Shown here piece after piece: positions 34,991 to 42,907 of a stretch of DNA of 64,000 nt. The first letter of the stretch is position 1. The number at the start of each line of letters is the position of its first letter. The position numbers and the translations under genes were made by a program. The notes under the pieces are model-generated. The model did not search any database and had not been told where the DNA came from. It worked only from the letters and a program-made list of their open reading frames with translations. This DNA is from Paenibacillus oleatilyticus (GTDB taxonomy: Bacteria; Bacillota; Bacilli; Paenibacillales; NBRC-103111): assembly GCF_018998565.1 (NCBI RefSeq), contig NZ_JAHNZO010000032.1, forward strand, positions 1 through 64,000. Direction: 5' to 3'.

Positions 34991-36121
34991 TTATTGCGCG
35001 CCGGGCGTCGGCACGAGGGTCGTGACGGCGAACCGGCTGTCGGTTTGAATGCGGAGCTCCCCGCCTACCAGCCGCGTCCGTTCCTCCATGCCGCTGAGAC
35101 CGAGTCCCCTGCCCATAGCGGCCGAAACCGGCAACATCCCGTTATTGGAAACGGTCATGGAGACATTGGATTCCTCGAAGCTCAGCTCGATAAGCACCTC
35201 GGTAGCCTGCCCGTGACGAAGGGCGTTGGTCACGGCTTCTTGCGCATTCCGGTAAAGCACGATTTCAAGACTCGGGTAGAGCGGGCGCGGCATGCCGGCG
35301 ATTTCGCAGCGAATTTGAAGCTGCGGATCGGCTGCGAAGTCCTCGATCAGCCTCTTGAGCGAGAAGCTCTGTCCCTCCTCCGCCGGCGGCTTCATCCGCC
35401 GGACCGTCCGCCGCAGCGTCTCCATCGCTTCCGTCAACTGATCCCGGACGATCCGGGTCATCTCCATGCCTTTGTCCGGCTGCCCGGGGGAAATCCGGAT
35501 GATCGCTTCCAGCATCATTTTCAGCCGGATCAGCTTATGTCCGAGATCGTCGTGAATTTCGTGCGAGATGCGGGTCCGCTCCTCCGTCTGTGCCAACTGT
35601 TCCACCTTGCCGGCGTATTCGACAAGCCTCCGGCGGGCGGCATCCAGCTCATAGGCTTTGCTTCGCAATTCGTCGTACACCTGCTCCAGCTCCCGCTTCC
35701 GGTCGCCGGTTTCCGCCCAGCCGTACAGCAGCAGCGCGCCGGTGGCCAGCAGCAGATTGGCCGTAAGCTTCAGCTCCATGTCGGGATGGGCGGTCAGCGA
35801 AACGTTCAGCAGCATAGCCTGCAGCGCAAGCAAAAACCAGCGGAGTCCCGAGCGCTCCTTCAGCATATAAGCCGTCAACGTGGAATAATGACAGGCGAAC
35901 ATCATCCCTTCCGTTTGCAGGCTGAGCCAGGTGACGAACAGCATTTCGGCCGCAGCCGCCAGATTCTGCGCCCGCCCCGGCAGCCACGTGCGGCTTATTT
36001 CCGCAATGGCAAGCAGGACCAACGTGTAGAAAGCGAGCTGTCCGCTTTGTTCGAGCGGCAGCATATAAGCCGTGCTGACGGCGGGAAAAAGAATCAGTGC
36101 GTATCGCAGCAGTAAAAGCAT
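34991..36121 (-). CDS. Sensor histidine kinase, NarL/LnrJ type
   Basis: A 376-aa membrane kinase. The first 135 residues contain about five hydrophobic segments with almost no external domain, followed by a coiled linker (about 140-180), a HisKA_3 dimerisation segment with the likely phosphorylated His190 in SHEIHDDLGH, and an ATPase domain with N-box NAVTNALRHG-type residues (QEAVTNALRHG) and GRGLGLSGMEERT. This intramembrane-sensing layout suits kinases that respond to membrane-active compounds. An SD (GGAGGCGC) lies about 8 bases before the ATG. It is in operon with the response regulator and divergent from the ABC exporter genes. Confidence 0.88.
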   Translation of the reverse strand: MLLLLRYALILFPAVSTAYMLPLEQSGQLAFYTLVLLAIAEISRTWLPGRAQNLAAAAEMLFVTWLSLQTEGMMFACHYSTLTAYMLKERSGLRWFLLALQAMLLNVSLTAHPDMELKLTANLLLATGALLLYGWAETGDRKRELEQVYDELRSKAYELDAARRRLVEYAGKVEQLAQTEERTRISHEIHDDLGHKLIRLKMMLEAIIRISPGQPDKGMEMTRIVRDQLTEAMETLRRTVRRMKPPAEEGQSFSLKRLIEDFAADPQLQIRCEIAGMPRPLYPSLEIVLYRNAQEAVTNALRHGQATEVLIELSFEESNVSMTVSNNGMLPVSAAMGRGLGLSGMEERTRLVGGELRIQTDSRFAVTTLVPTPGAQ

Positions 36122-36170
36122 CCCTTATGCGCCTCCATATGCGATTATATCATAAGGCGGGCCATCGTGA

Positions 36171-36199
36171 CTTTCGTCATTCCCAACAAATGACGAAAG
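36171..36199. promoter_or_regulatory. Inverted-repeat operator between the two-component system and the ABC exporter
   Basis: CTTTCGTCATT and AATGACGAAAG form a perfect 11-bp inverted repeat with a 7-base spacer. A related sequence, TTTACGTCATAAAG, overlaps the -35 of the exporter promoter at 36208. Position and dyad symmetry suit binding by a NarL-type dimer. Confidence 0.7.
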
Positions 36200-36207
36200 C
36201 TACCTGC

Positions 36208-36237
36208 TTTACGTCATAAAGGGCGGTACAATACAAT
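36208..36237 (+). promoter_or_regulatory. Candidate promoter of the ABC exporter operon
   Basis: -35 TTTACG (36208-36213), 18-base spacer, -10 TACAAT (36232-36237). The weak -35 just downstream of the inverted repeat fits an activator-dependent promoter. Confidence 0.5.
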
Positions 36238-36270
36238 CAAAGCACATCACCTTACAAGGAGCGGGCTCAC

Positions 36271-37206
36271 GTGTCATTTATCGAAATCAAGGATGTCGTC
36301 AAACGGTACGACGGCAACATTTCCGTAGATCATTTGAATTTAAGCATCCGGCAGGGAGAAGTATTCGGTCTGCTCGGACCGAACGGAGCCGGGAAAAGCA
36401 CCACGATCAAAATGCTCTGCGGGCTGCTCAAAATCGATCAAGGGGAAATGCGGATCGATGGCATTTCCGTTGCCGCCAGTCCGCTTGAGATCAAGCGGAG
36501 GATCGGACTGGTGCCGCAGGAGCTCGCGATTTATGAAAACTTGACGGCCCGCGAAAACGTTACGTTTTTCGGCAAGCTGTACGGTCTGCGGGGAGAACTG
36601 CTGCGCGAGCGGGTGCAGGAAGCGCTGGAATTCGTAGGGCTGTCGGATCGTCAGGGCGAGAAACCCGGCGCTTATTCGGGAGGGATGAAGCGGCGCCTCA
36701 ACATCGCGTGCGCGATTATGCACCGGCCGAAGCTGATCATTATGGACGAGCCGACGGTCGGGATCGACCCGCAATCCCGCAACCATATCCTCGATTCGGT
36801 CCGCGAGCTGAATCAGATGGGCTCGACGATCATTTATACGAGCCATTATATGGAAGAGGTTGCTGCAATCAGCACGCGGGTCGGGATTATCGATCACGGT
36901 CATTTGATCGCCTGCGGCACGCAGGAGGATTTGCGGGCGCTTGTCTCCTCGGACGAGAAGCTGATCGTCAAAGTCGCGGAGGTCAAGGAAGAGGCCGTGG
37001 CCGAGCTAAATGCCCATCCGCGCATCCAGCAAGTGGCGATAAACGACCGGACGCTTGAAATTTATTTGCCGACCTCGCCCAATTCGCTGCAGGACATTTT
37101 ATATATTTTATCGAAGCATCAGGTCGTCATTCAATCGCTGAGCCGCGTGGAGCCGGACCTGGAGGCGCTGTTCCTGTCGTTGACGGGGCGGAAGCTTCGG
37201 GATTAG
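36271..37206 (+). CDS. ABC exporter ATP-binding protein (LnrL-like)
   Basis: A 311-aa ATPase with Walker A GPNGAGKST (36-44), signature YSGGMKRR and Walker B LIIMDEPTVGID, the pattern of ABC-2 drug-resistance ATPases such as LnrL, DrrA and CcmA. The C-terminal about 90 residues form the extra domain common in this family. GTG start at 36271 follows AAGGAGCGGG. It is first in a three-gene operon with two ABC-2 permeases 12 bases downstream, divergent from its presumed two-component regulator. The likely role is removal of, or resistance to, membrane-active natural products. Confidence 0.9.
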   Translation: MSFIEIKDVVKRYDGNISVDHLNLSIRQGEVFGLLGPNGAGKSTTIKMLCGLLKIDQGEMRIDGISVAASPLEIKRRIGLVPQELAIYENLTARENVTFFGKLYGLRGELLRERVQEALEFVGLSDRQGEKPGAYSGGMKRRLNIACAIMHRPKLIIMDEPTVGIDPQSRNHILDSVRELNQMGSTIIYTSHYMEEVAAISTRVGIIDHGHLIACGTQEDLRALVSSDEKLIVKVAEVKEEAVAELNAHPRIQQVAINDRTLEIYLPTSPNSLQDILYILSKHQVVIQSLSRVEPDLEALFLSLTGRKLRD

Positions 37207-37218
37207 GGGGCGGAGAGC

Positions 37219-38394
37219 ATGCGCATTTTATGGACCGTAGCCGGTTACGAGCTTCTGCGGTTAAGCCGCATCAAAGTGGTGATGCTCGTTTTGTTCTTGC
37301 TGCCGCTGATTCTGATCTTAATTCTGGGTGCAGCGCTCTCCAAGGAGTTTAAAGCGGAGGATGTCAAGATCACGCCCGTGAAGGTCGCCGTGGTGAATCA
37401 GGATCCAAGCCGGTGGAGCGAGCCGCTTAAAGCGTATTTGGACAATGCGAGAACGAAGGAAATCCTCCAGCCGCAGGAATTGTCCAGCCGGGACGAAGCG
37501 GTGCGTGCGCTTCAAGAGGGAAGAGCCGAATACGGTCTGATCGTGCCAGAGGGCTTCGGGGAAGCTTTGCTGCAGGGCAAAACGGCTTCGTGGGAGCTGA
37601 TTGCAGGCAAAGACCGGGGACAGAACCTGATCGCCGAGACGGCGCTGGAAAGCTATCTCGCTTACGCGAACAGCATGCAGGCTGCCGCCCTGACTTTGGG
37701 GCCGCAGGCCGCAATGAATCAGCTCGCAGATGCATCCATTTATGCCGGCATTCTGGAAACGTTCGTTGCGGAGGGCAGGCTGGGAAACGAGGGCAAGGAA
37801 TATACGGCGCTTCAATATTATGCCGTCTCGATGCTCGTTATGTTCATGCTTTATGCCGGAATGACGGCATCCATCAGCCTGGTGAACGAGCGAGAGGATC
37901 ATACGCTGTTCAGACTCGGCTCCATGCCGGTTACGATGAATCAGATCCTATTCGGCAAAATGCTCGGAAACGGCCTTCTGAGCTTGTTCCAGGCGGGTGT
38001 CATCATCGGTGTGACGCACTATGCGTATGGCGTCGACTGGGGGAACCGTCCGGCCATCCTGCTTGCGGTATGTCTGGCCGTTACGCTGGCTTCGATGGCG
38101 CTGGCGATGCTAAGCTCGCTGTACTGCCGCAACATCAAGTCGGTGACGATGGCGTTCCAAATCGTCATTATGCTGATGACCTTTTTAAGCGGGGGCTTTA
38201 TTCCGCAGTTAGGGGCACTTGAGCGGATCGGGCAATTGACGGTCAATCATTGGGCCATGCAAAGCATCCTGCAGTTGATGTTGGATGGAAACCCGCAGCT
38301 CGTGCTGCATCATGTTACGGTTTTGGCTGCGATTGCCGCCGCGCTGGCGGCCGTTGCCTACGCGGCGTACCGGAAGGTGGGATACCGTGAATAG
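37219..38394 (+). CDS. ABC-2 permease (LnrM-like)
   Basis: A 391-aa ABC-2 type permease: one N-terminal membrane helix (about 17-36), a large extracytoplasmic region (about 40-195) and five C-terminal helices starting about 197. This is the YhgE/LnrM-type topology. SD GGGGGCGGAG lies before the ATG. The next permease starts inside the last codons of this gene (8-base overlap), so the two are coupled and probably form a heterodimer. Confidence 0.87.
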   Translation: MRILWTVAGYELLRLSRIKVVMLVLFLLPLILILILGAALSKEFKAEDVKITPVKVAVVNQDPSRWSEPLKAYLDNARTKEILQPQELSSRDEAVRALQEGRAEYGLIVPEGFGEALLQGKTASWELIAGKDRGQNLIAETALESYLAYANSMQAAALTLGPQAAMNQLADASIYAGILETFVAEGRLGNEGKEYTALQYYAVSMLVMFMLYAGMTASISLVNEREDHTLFRLGSMPVTMNQILFGKMLGNGLLSLFQAGVIIGVTHYAYGVDWGNRPAILLAVCLAVTLASMALAMLSSLYCRNIKSVTMAFQIVIMLMTFLSGGFIPQLGALERIGQLTVNHWAMQSILQLMLDGNPQLVLHHVTVLAAIAAALAAVAYAAYRKVGYRE

Positions 38395-39526
38395 TCTGTT
38401 TATCGCCCTCAATTTAATCAAAAGGACGGTCGGAAACCGGAGAGGGTTCCTGTTGTTTATCGTAACCCCGGCTTTGATCGTGTCGCTCATTATCGGCTTT
38501 GCCGCGAAGCAGGACGAGAAGGCATCCGTCCTTTATATCAATTCGGACGAAGGACCGGTTGGCCGGCATATTTTGCGGGAGCTTGAGTATACCGGCCGCT
38601 ACCGGCTTTCCGCCGCGGCAACACCCGAGGCGATGCGAACGGCGGTGATCGAGCATAAAGCGGATGCCGCTTTCATCATTCCCGCGGGCTTCTCCCAAGG
38701 GTTGAAGGAAGGCCGGGTCATACGTGCGGAACTGCTGGAGCTGTCCATGAGCGAGGCGTCCTTCACGCTGCGGATGAGCTTGGACCAAACGATCCGCCGG
38801 GTAAGCACGGCAATGCGCGCGCTGGACGCTTCGGGTCAGGCGGACAACCGGCTGAATCTCGTTCTGGAGCAGGTGGAGAAGCATCAGGTTCGCGCGATGC
38901 GCACCGATTACGGCTGGTACGCCAGTCCGGCGCTCGGCCTCGCCACGGGTATCCTGCTGATGTTTCTGATGGGGCTGGTCAACAGCTCCGTCTCCTTTAT
39001 GGTCGAAGACCGGAAGCAAAAAACGATGACCCGCATCTTTACGGCTCCTGTCCGCGCCTATGAGATCATGCTCGGCAATTTCCTCGGCAGCTTCGCGGTA
39101 GGCACGCTGCAGATCGTGCTCGTGCTGGCGTTTACCCGGTATGCGATGAACTTTTCGTACGGTCTGCCATTTATGCAGCATCTGCTTGTGATGGAGTGCT
39201 TCCTGCTGGCGGTCATCGGCATCGGCAGCGCGGTGGCCGGCTTGATCCGCAACAGCGAGAATATCGGCGCCGTCAATTCGATGGTTTCCGCACCGACCTG
39301 CATGCTGGGCGGCTGCTTCTGGCCGGTATCGATCATGCCCGAGTTTATGCAGAAGCTGGCCAATTTCGTACCGCAAACCTGGGCGATCGAGGCCATTCGC
39401 AGGCTCGGCTCGGGTCAAGGGCTGGGGGATGTCGCCATGCATCTGGGCGTGCTGGGACTGTTCGCTCTGGTGCTGCTCGGCATCGGCTCCGTCGTGATGA
39501 AGCCGGGCGAAACGGAAGCCGGCTGA
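38387..39526 (+). CDS. ABC-2 permease (LnrN-like)
   Basis: A 379-aa permease with the same topology as its neighbour: one N-terminal helix, an extracytoplasmic domain, then five or six helices from about residue 190. I use the GTG at 38387, preceded by GGAAGGTGG, which gives the N-terminus VNSLFIALNLIKRTVGNRRG. Upstream in-frame ATG codons lie well inside the previous gene and have no SD. Together the ATPase and two permeases form a complete Lnr-type exporter. Confidence 0.87.
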   Translation: MNSLFIALNLIKRTVGNRRGFLLFIVTPALIVSLIIGFAAKQDEKASVLYINSDEGPVGRHILRELEYTGRYRLSAAATPEAMRTAVIEHKADAAFIIPAGFSQGLKEGRVIRAELLELSMSEASFTLRMSLDQTIRRVSTAMRALDASGQADNRLNLVLEQVEKHQVRAMRTDYGWYASPALGLATGILLMFLMGLVNSSVSFMVEDRKQKTMTRIFTAPVRAYEIMLGNFLGSFAVGTLQIVLVLAFTRYAMNFSYGLPFMQHLLVMECFLLAVIGIGSAVAGLIRNSENIGAVNSMVSAPTCMLGGCFWPVSIMPEFMQKLANFVPQTWAIEAIRRLGSGQGLGDVAMHLGVLGLFALVLLGIGSVVMKPGETEAG

Positions 39527-39563
39527 GTGGCGGGAGGCAATCGAATATACGTGATGACGTCTT

Positions 39564-39586
39564 CGCCTTGGAGCGGAGGCGTTTTT
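39564..39586 (+). terminator. Weak intrinsic terminator after the ABC-2 operon
   Basis: Short stem CGCCT (39564-39568) with AGGCG (39577-39581), followed by TTTTT. Confidence 0.5.
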
Positions 39587-39653
39587 CGTTCAGGACGCAC
39601 ATCGGCCACAAAAAAATAGGTTCAAAAAACGTTAAAAAAATCAATAATCCAAG

Positions 39654-39682
39654 TTGCTAAATCATATGATTCATAATAAGAT
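39654..39682 (+). promoter_or_regulatory. Promoter of the 198-aa unknown gene
   Basis: -35 TTGCTA (39654-39659), 17-base spacer, -10 TAAGAT (39677-39682). It lies in the AT-rich part of the 308-base gap 39527-39834 and implies a leader of about 145 nt. Apart from the weak terminator upstream, I see nothing else in this gap. Confidence 0.5.
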
Positions 39683-39834
39683 AGAACTAAGAAACAGAAT
39701 AGTCAGAAAATTCTATCAAAGAGATAGGCCTGTTCGACTAGCGTTCACGCCAATACACACGCCGGCAGCAGCACGGACCGAACCAGAAGACGTCGCTGTT
39801 CATTAAGCAAGATATCATCAAGGAGGGGATTGCC

Positions 39835-40431
39835 GTGAGCAAGAGTCATGAAGTGGAATACTGCAACCTTGAGTTACGGTTTGACCGTCGGCTAATCCGT
39901 AACTTCATCAAAACACTCATTCAAGAAGGCTACTCGCTCTATTGGAACGAGAGTGACCAACAGTTTATCGTCTCGATCCGTACCGGCCGCAAGCTGGTAA
40001 AGCTGCGGTTTCAGCGGATTGGCGAGCGGTATAAAATCGTGGGCAATTATTCCTTCAAAGACGAAAAGCTGGCGGAGCTGATGGAAAAGATGATCGGCGA
40101 TACCCGCGGTCACGCGGTAGTAAAGCGCTTCAAAGACCGGCAGATTCTGATTGAAAACATCATGTTCGGCGAAATCATCCGTATGGTTGAAATTTCGGGG
40201 GTGGAACATAAGGTGTTATTCCAAAAGGAACCAGTGGTCACGGTGGAAGAAATGATGCAGGCGTTCCGGTCCAGACGACCGGACGAACGGATTCCGGTAC
40301 TGCGGCTGGAGCTGGATTACGAGCTGGCTACGCTGCATGATGCGCTTCAAGAGGGAGACGGGGAAGCGGTCGAACGATGTAAGGAGAAACTGATGGAACT
40401 CCGGCAGGAGATGCTGCTGCTCGAAATGTAA
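39835..40431 (+). CDS. Conserved-looking cytoplasmic protein of unknown function
   Basis: A 198-aa protein, starting at GTG after a strong SD (AAGGAGGGGATTGCC). It has no signal peptide or membrane segment. It is rich in charged residues, with a mixed alpha/beta start (about 1-120) and a strongly acidic helical end (about 145-198: LELDYELATLHDALQEGDGE region). I do not recognise a domain or catalytic motif. It is transcribed alone, between weak and strong terminators, so its neighbours give no clue. Confidence 0.6.
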   Translation: MSKSHEVEYCNLELRFDRRLIRNFIKTLIQEGYSLYWNESDQQFIVSIRTGRKLVKLRFQRIGERYKIVGNYSFKDEKLAELMEKMIGDTRGHAVVKRFKDRQILIENIMFGEIIRMVEISGVEHKVLFQKEPVVTVEEMMQAFRSRRPDERIPVLRLELDYELATLHDALQEGDGEAVERCKEKLMELRQEMLLLEM

Positions 40432-40494
40432 TATCATCTGGCTGAGGAAAGGCGTTGGCGGAACGTGCCGCAGCGCAGCGAACAGCCGCTGAAC

Positions 40495-40527
40495 GGCCTG
40501 TGCGAGGTTAGGAGCACAGGCCTTTTT
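40495..40527 (+). terminator. Strong intrinsic terminator
   Basis: Perfect 9-bp stem GGCCTGTGC/GCACAGGCC with a 10-base loop, then TTTTT. It ends the 198-aa gene and sits just before the convergent tetR stop. Confidence 0.9.
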
Positions 40528-40536
40528 AACGTGTTA

Positions 40537-41133
40537 TCAAATGGGCGGGGTCGCACGAATTCCTTCAAATGCGTTCATTACCAATTGCTGCACATAGGCA
40601 TCGTTCAATGTTTCGCCTGTCACAAGCAAGCGATAGAAAATCGGCCCGTAAAGGAGATCGATGCATAATCCGATATCGAGATTTTGTTTCAATTCCCCGC
40701 GCTGAATCCCTTTTTCCAGAAGCTGACTGGCCTCACGCCGGCGGGGCTGGAAATACCGGGTCCGATAGGCTTCAGCCAATCCGGGATCAAACTGCCCTTC
40801 GCCCAATAACTCCGTAATGATGGTCCCCTCCCGACTTGTCAAAAACCGGGTTACATTCGTAGCGTGAATGAGAATATCGTTCAAGGTCGAGCCCGTATCA
40901 GGCACGGGTAACCTTGCCGAGGCGGCAAAAAGAAACCCGTCCATAACAACGGCAGCCTTGTTAGGCCACCATTTATAAATCGTGGCTTTGCTGACTTTGG
41001 CGCGATCTGCAATTTTGTCAACGGTGACCGCTGCAAAACCGTTTTCCAACAATAATTCGTAGGAAGCGGAAAGGATAGACTTTTGAGTTTCGACATTGCG
41101 CGGGCGACCTCTTTTGCCGTTCACCGTAATCAT
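40537..41133 (-). CDS. TetR-family repressor of the divergent MFS transporter
   Basis: A 198-aa TetR/AcrR regulator. The DNA-binding domain is at the N-terminus (GRPRNVETQKSILSASYELL, then VDKIADRAKVSKATIYKWWPNK), a typical three-helix HTH at about 12-60. The rest is the all-helical ligand and dimer domain of the TetR_C type. It is divergent from an MFS efflux gene; three copies of a dyad operator lie between them, one over this gene's own -10, so it probably represses both itself and the exporter until a ligand binds. Confidence 0.88.
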   Translation of the reverse strand: MITVNGKRGRPRNVETQKSILSASYELLLENGFAAVTVDKIADRAKVSKATIYKWWPNKAAVVMDGFLFAASARLPVPDTGSTLNDILIHATNVTRFLTSREGTIITELLGEGQFDPGLAEAYRTRYFQPRRREASQLLEKGIQRGELKQNLDIGLCIDLLYGPIFYRLLVTGETLNDAYVQQLVMNAFEGIRATPPI

Positions 41134-41169
41134 CCCTTTCGTAAATTCACGTCTTGAACGGAAATATAA

Positions 41170-41200
41170 ACTATACGTTCAGTATAACAATTATGGTCAA
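41170..41200 (-). promoter_or_regulatory. tetR promoter overlapped by operator 1
   Basis: Minus strand: -35 TTGACC (41195-41200), 19-base spacer, -10 TATAGT (41170-41175). The operator copy TATACGTTCAGTATA (41172-41186) covers the -10 and the adjoining spacer. Confidence 0.6.
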
Positions 41201-41287
41201 AAAAGAAAAATTGAAATCGCCTATTTACAAAACTATACGTTCAGTATATTATTGCATTATCAATTTAGTAAACTATACGTTCAGTAT
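41171..41287. promoter_or_regulatory. Three TetR operator copies
   Basis: CTATACGTTCAGTAT occurs three times in the same orientation, at 41171-41185, 41233-41247 and 41273-41287. Its core is a dyad, TATAC-N5-GTATA/T. Copy 1 covers the tetR -10, copy 2 lies in the MFS promoter spacer and copy 3 lies downstream of that promoter. Confidence 0.85.
41224..41252 (+). promoter_or_regulatory. MFS transporter promoter with embedded operator 2
   Basis: -35 TTTACA (41224-41229), 17-base spacer, -10 TATTAT (41247-41252). The spacer is almost entirely the operator copy at 41233-41247. The leader to the ATG is about 160 nt. Confidence 0.6.
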
Positions 41288-41422
41288 TTAATGAAACGAT
41301 GGGGAGGGATGGATCGCTAGCATGAGGAGAAGCCGCTTCGCATTATAGTCGCTGGAGATCGTAAGCCGTTTTTTGCAGGGATTGTCGAGCATTTTATTTA
41401 TAAAAATAAGGAGCTGCCTAAG

Positions 41423-42622
41423 ATGACTACTTTAAAAAATAAACAAGCTATCGAGAAAAATATTCCGACATGGTTAACCGTTCTTCTGGCGACGGCATGC
41501 GGTATCATTGTCGCTAATCTTTACTATGCACAGCCTTTGATCGGGTTAATTAGTTCGTCCATCGGGCTCTCCGAAAGCAGTGCCGGCTTTATCGTCACAC
41601 TAACGCAGATTGGTTACGTTGTTGGCTTGCTTTTCATCGTGCCGTTGGGAGATCTCGTTGAAAATCGAAGGCTGATCGTCGTTTCGTTACTTCTTACAGC
41701 AGTAGCCCTTGCAGCTGCCGCTATGGCGAAACAGCCATTGCTTTTCCTGGCTGCTTCCCTTTTTATCGGGTTGGGTTCGGTTGCAACCCAAGTACTTGTC
41801 CCTTTTGCTTCCTATCTGGCAACAGAAACGACACGCGGCCGTGTTGTCGGCAATATCATGAGCGGTTTGTTGCTGGGAATCATGCTATCGCGTCCTTTGT
41901 CCAGTCTAGTGGCCGATTTCTTTGGCTGGCATGCCATATTCGCTTTGTCGGCCGCAGCGGTTGTTATTTTGGCGGTCGTTCTGTCGAAAGTGCTGCCTGC
42001 AAGAAGGCCGACGACAAACACACACTATGCGGCTCTGCTTGGTTCGATGTGGCACCTGTTGCGAACAACCCCTGTCTTGCGCCGTCGCGCTGCGTACCAT
42101 GCGTGTGTGTTTGCGACATTCAGCTTATTTTGGACGACCGTTCCATTATTGCTATCCGGCCCGATGTTTCATTTTTCCCAGAAAGCCATTGCTTTGTTCG
42201 CACTTGCCGGAGTCGCGGGTGCGGTAGCTGCCCCCATCGCCGGACGGCTGGCCGATCGCGGCTGGACGCGGTCCGGAACATGGATAGCGCTTGCTACGGT
42301 CGTCATTTCTGTCCTGTTGCCGCTCATGATCCAAACCGGTTCGCCCGTCGGAATCGCCGTTCTGGTCATTTCAGCCATATTGTTGGACGCGGGAGTATCC
42401 GCAAATCTGGTGTTCGGACAGCGCGCGATCTTTTCCTTGGGACCGGAAATTCGCAGTCGTCTCAATGGGCTTTTCATGGCTATTTTCTTCTTTGGCGGAG
42501 CGATCGGATCTGCCATTGGGGGATGGGCGTACGCCTCGGGGGGATGGAATACAGCGTTATGGATCGGAATAGCTTTTCCGGTCGCTGCCATGCTTTATTT
42601 TGCCACAGAGAAGAAGTCATAA
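41423..42622 (+). CDS. MFS efflux transporter
   Basis: A 399-aa major facilitator protein with 12 predicted membrane helices and the loop 2-3 motif GDLVENRR (variant of GxLaDrxGrr). It belongs to the drug:H+ antiporter-like MFS proteins (sugar-efflux/multidrug group). The ATG follows AAGGAGCTGCCTAAG. Its operator-containing promoter is shared with the divergent TetR gene. The substrate cannot be read from the sequence; the pairing suggests inducible export of a toxic compound. Confidence 0.88.
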   Translation: MTTLKNKQAIEKNIPTWLTVLLATACGIIVANLYYAQPLIGLISSSIGLSESSAGFIVTLTQIGYVVGLLFIVPLGDLVENRRLIVVSLLLTAVALAAAAMAKQPLLFLAASLFIGLGSVATQVLVPFASYLATETTRGRVVGNIMSGLLLGIMLSRPLSSLVADFFGWHAIFALSAAAVVILAVVLSKVLPARRPTTNTHYAALLGSMWHLLRTTPVLRRRAAYHACVFATFSLFWTTVPLLLSGPMFHFSQKAIALFALAGVAGAVAAPIAGRLADRGWTRSGTWIALATVVISVLLPLMIQTGSPVGIAVLVISAILLDAGVSANLVFGQRAIFSLGPEIRSRLNGLFMAIFFFGGAIGSAIGGWAYASGGWNTALWIGIAFPVAAMLYFATEKKS

Positions 42623-42697
42623 AACGGCTCGGGACAAACATAGGAATGATTTGAAATGGTTGAGATATTACCAATCGATTAAATCTGGTCCATGAAG

Positions 42698-42727
42698 CAA
42701 GCCGGCCATCTGGCCGGCTTGAGTTTT
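42698..42727 (+). terminator. Intrinsic terminator after the MFS gene
   Basis: Perfect GC-rich stem CAAGCCGGCCA/TGGCCGGCTTG followed by AGTTTTG. Otherwise the gap 42623-42907 holds only the lacI promoter. Confidence 0.8.
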
Positions 42728-42861
42728 GTAGAGATACCCCACCCACTCGTACCCCTCTTTTTTATGCCCGGAAAAATTACACTTCTCCCATAGAGACTTA
42801 TCGATTTCATACATCGTTCAAAAAGTCCGTTATATGCGCAATAGGTGGACAAAAACAGCAT

Positions 42862-42892
42862 TGTTAACGTGTGCATTTCTATGTTATGATGA
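42862..42892 (+). promoter_or_regulatory. Promoter and possible LacI/CcpA-type operator of the sugar-acid operon
   Basis: TGTTAACGTGTGCA (42862-42875) fits the LacI-family/cre pattern with central CG at 12 of 14 positions. It overlaps a plausible -35 TTGTTA (42861-42866) paired with -10 TATGAT (42885-42890) at 18 bases. It could bind the LacI protein encoded just downstream, or CcpA. Confidence 0.45.
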
Positions 42893-42907
42893 ATGGGAGG
42901 TGGTCCC

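Noticed and set aside
34994-36115. Plus-strand ORF of 373 codons opposite the histidine kinase
   Set aside because: Shadow of a gene with clear HisKA_3 and ATPase motifs.
41096-41320. 74-codon plus-strand ORF across the TetR operator region
   Set aside because: It begins inside tetR on the opposite strand, has no SD and spans the operators and promoters.
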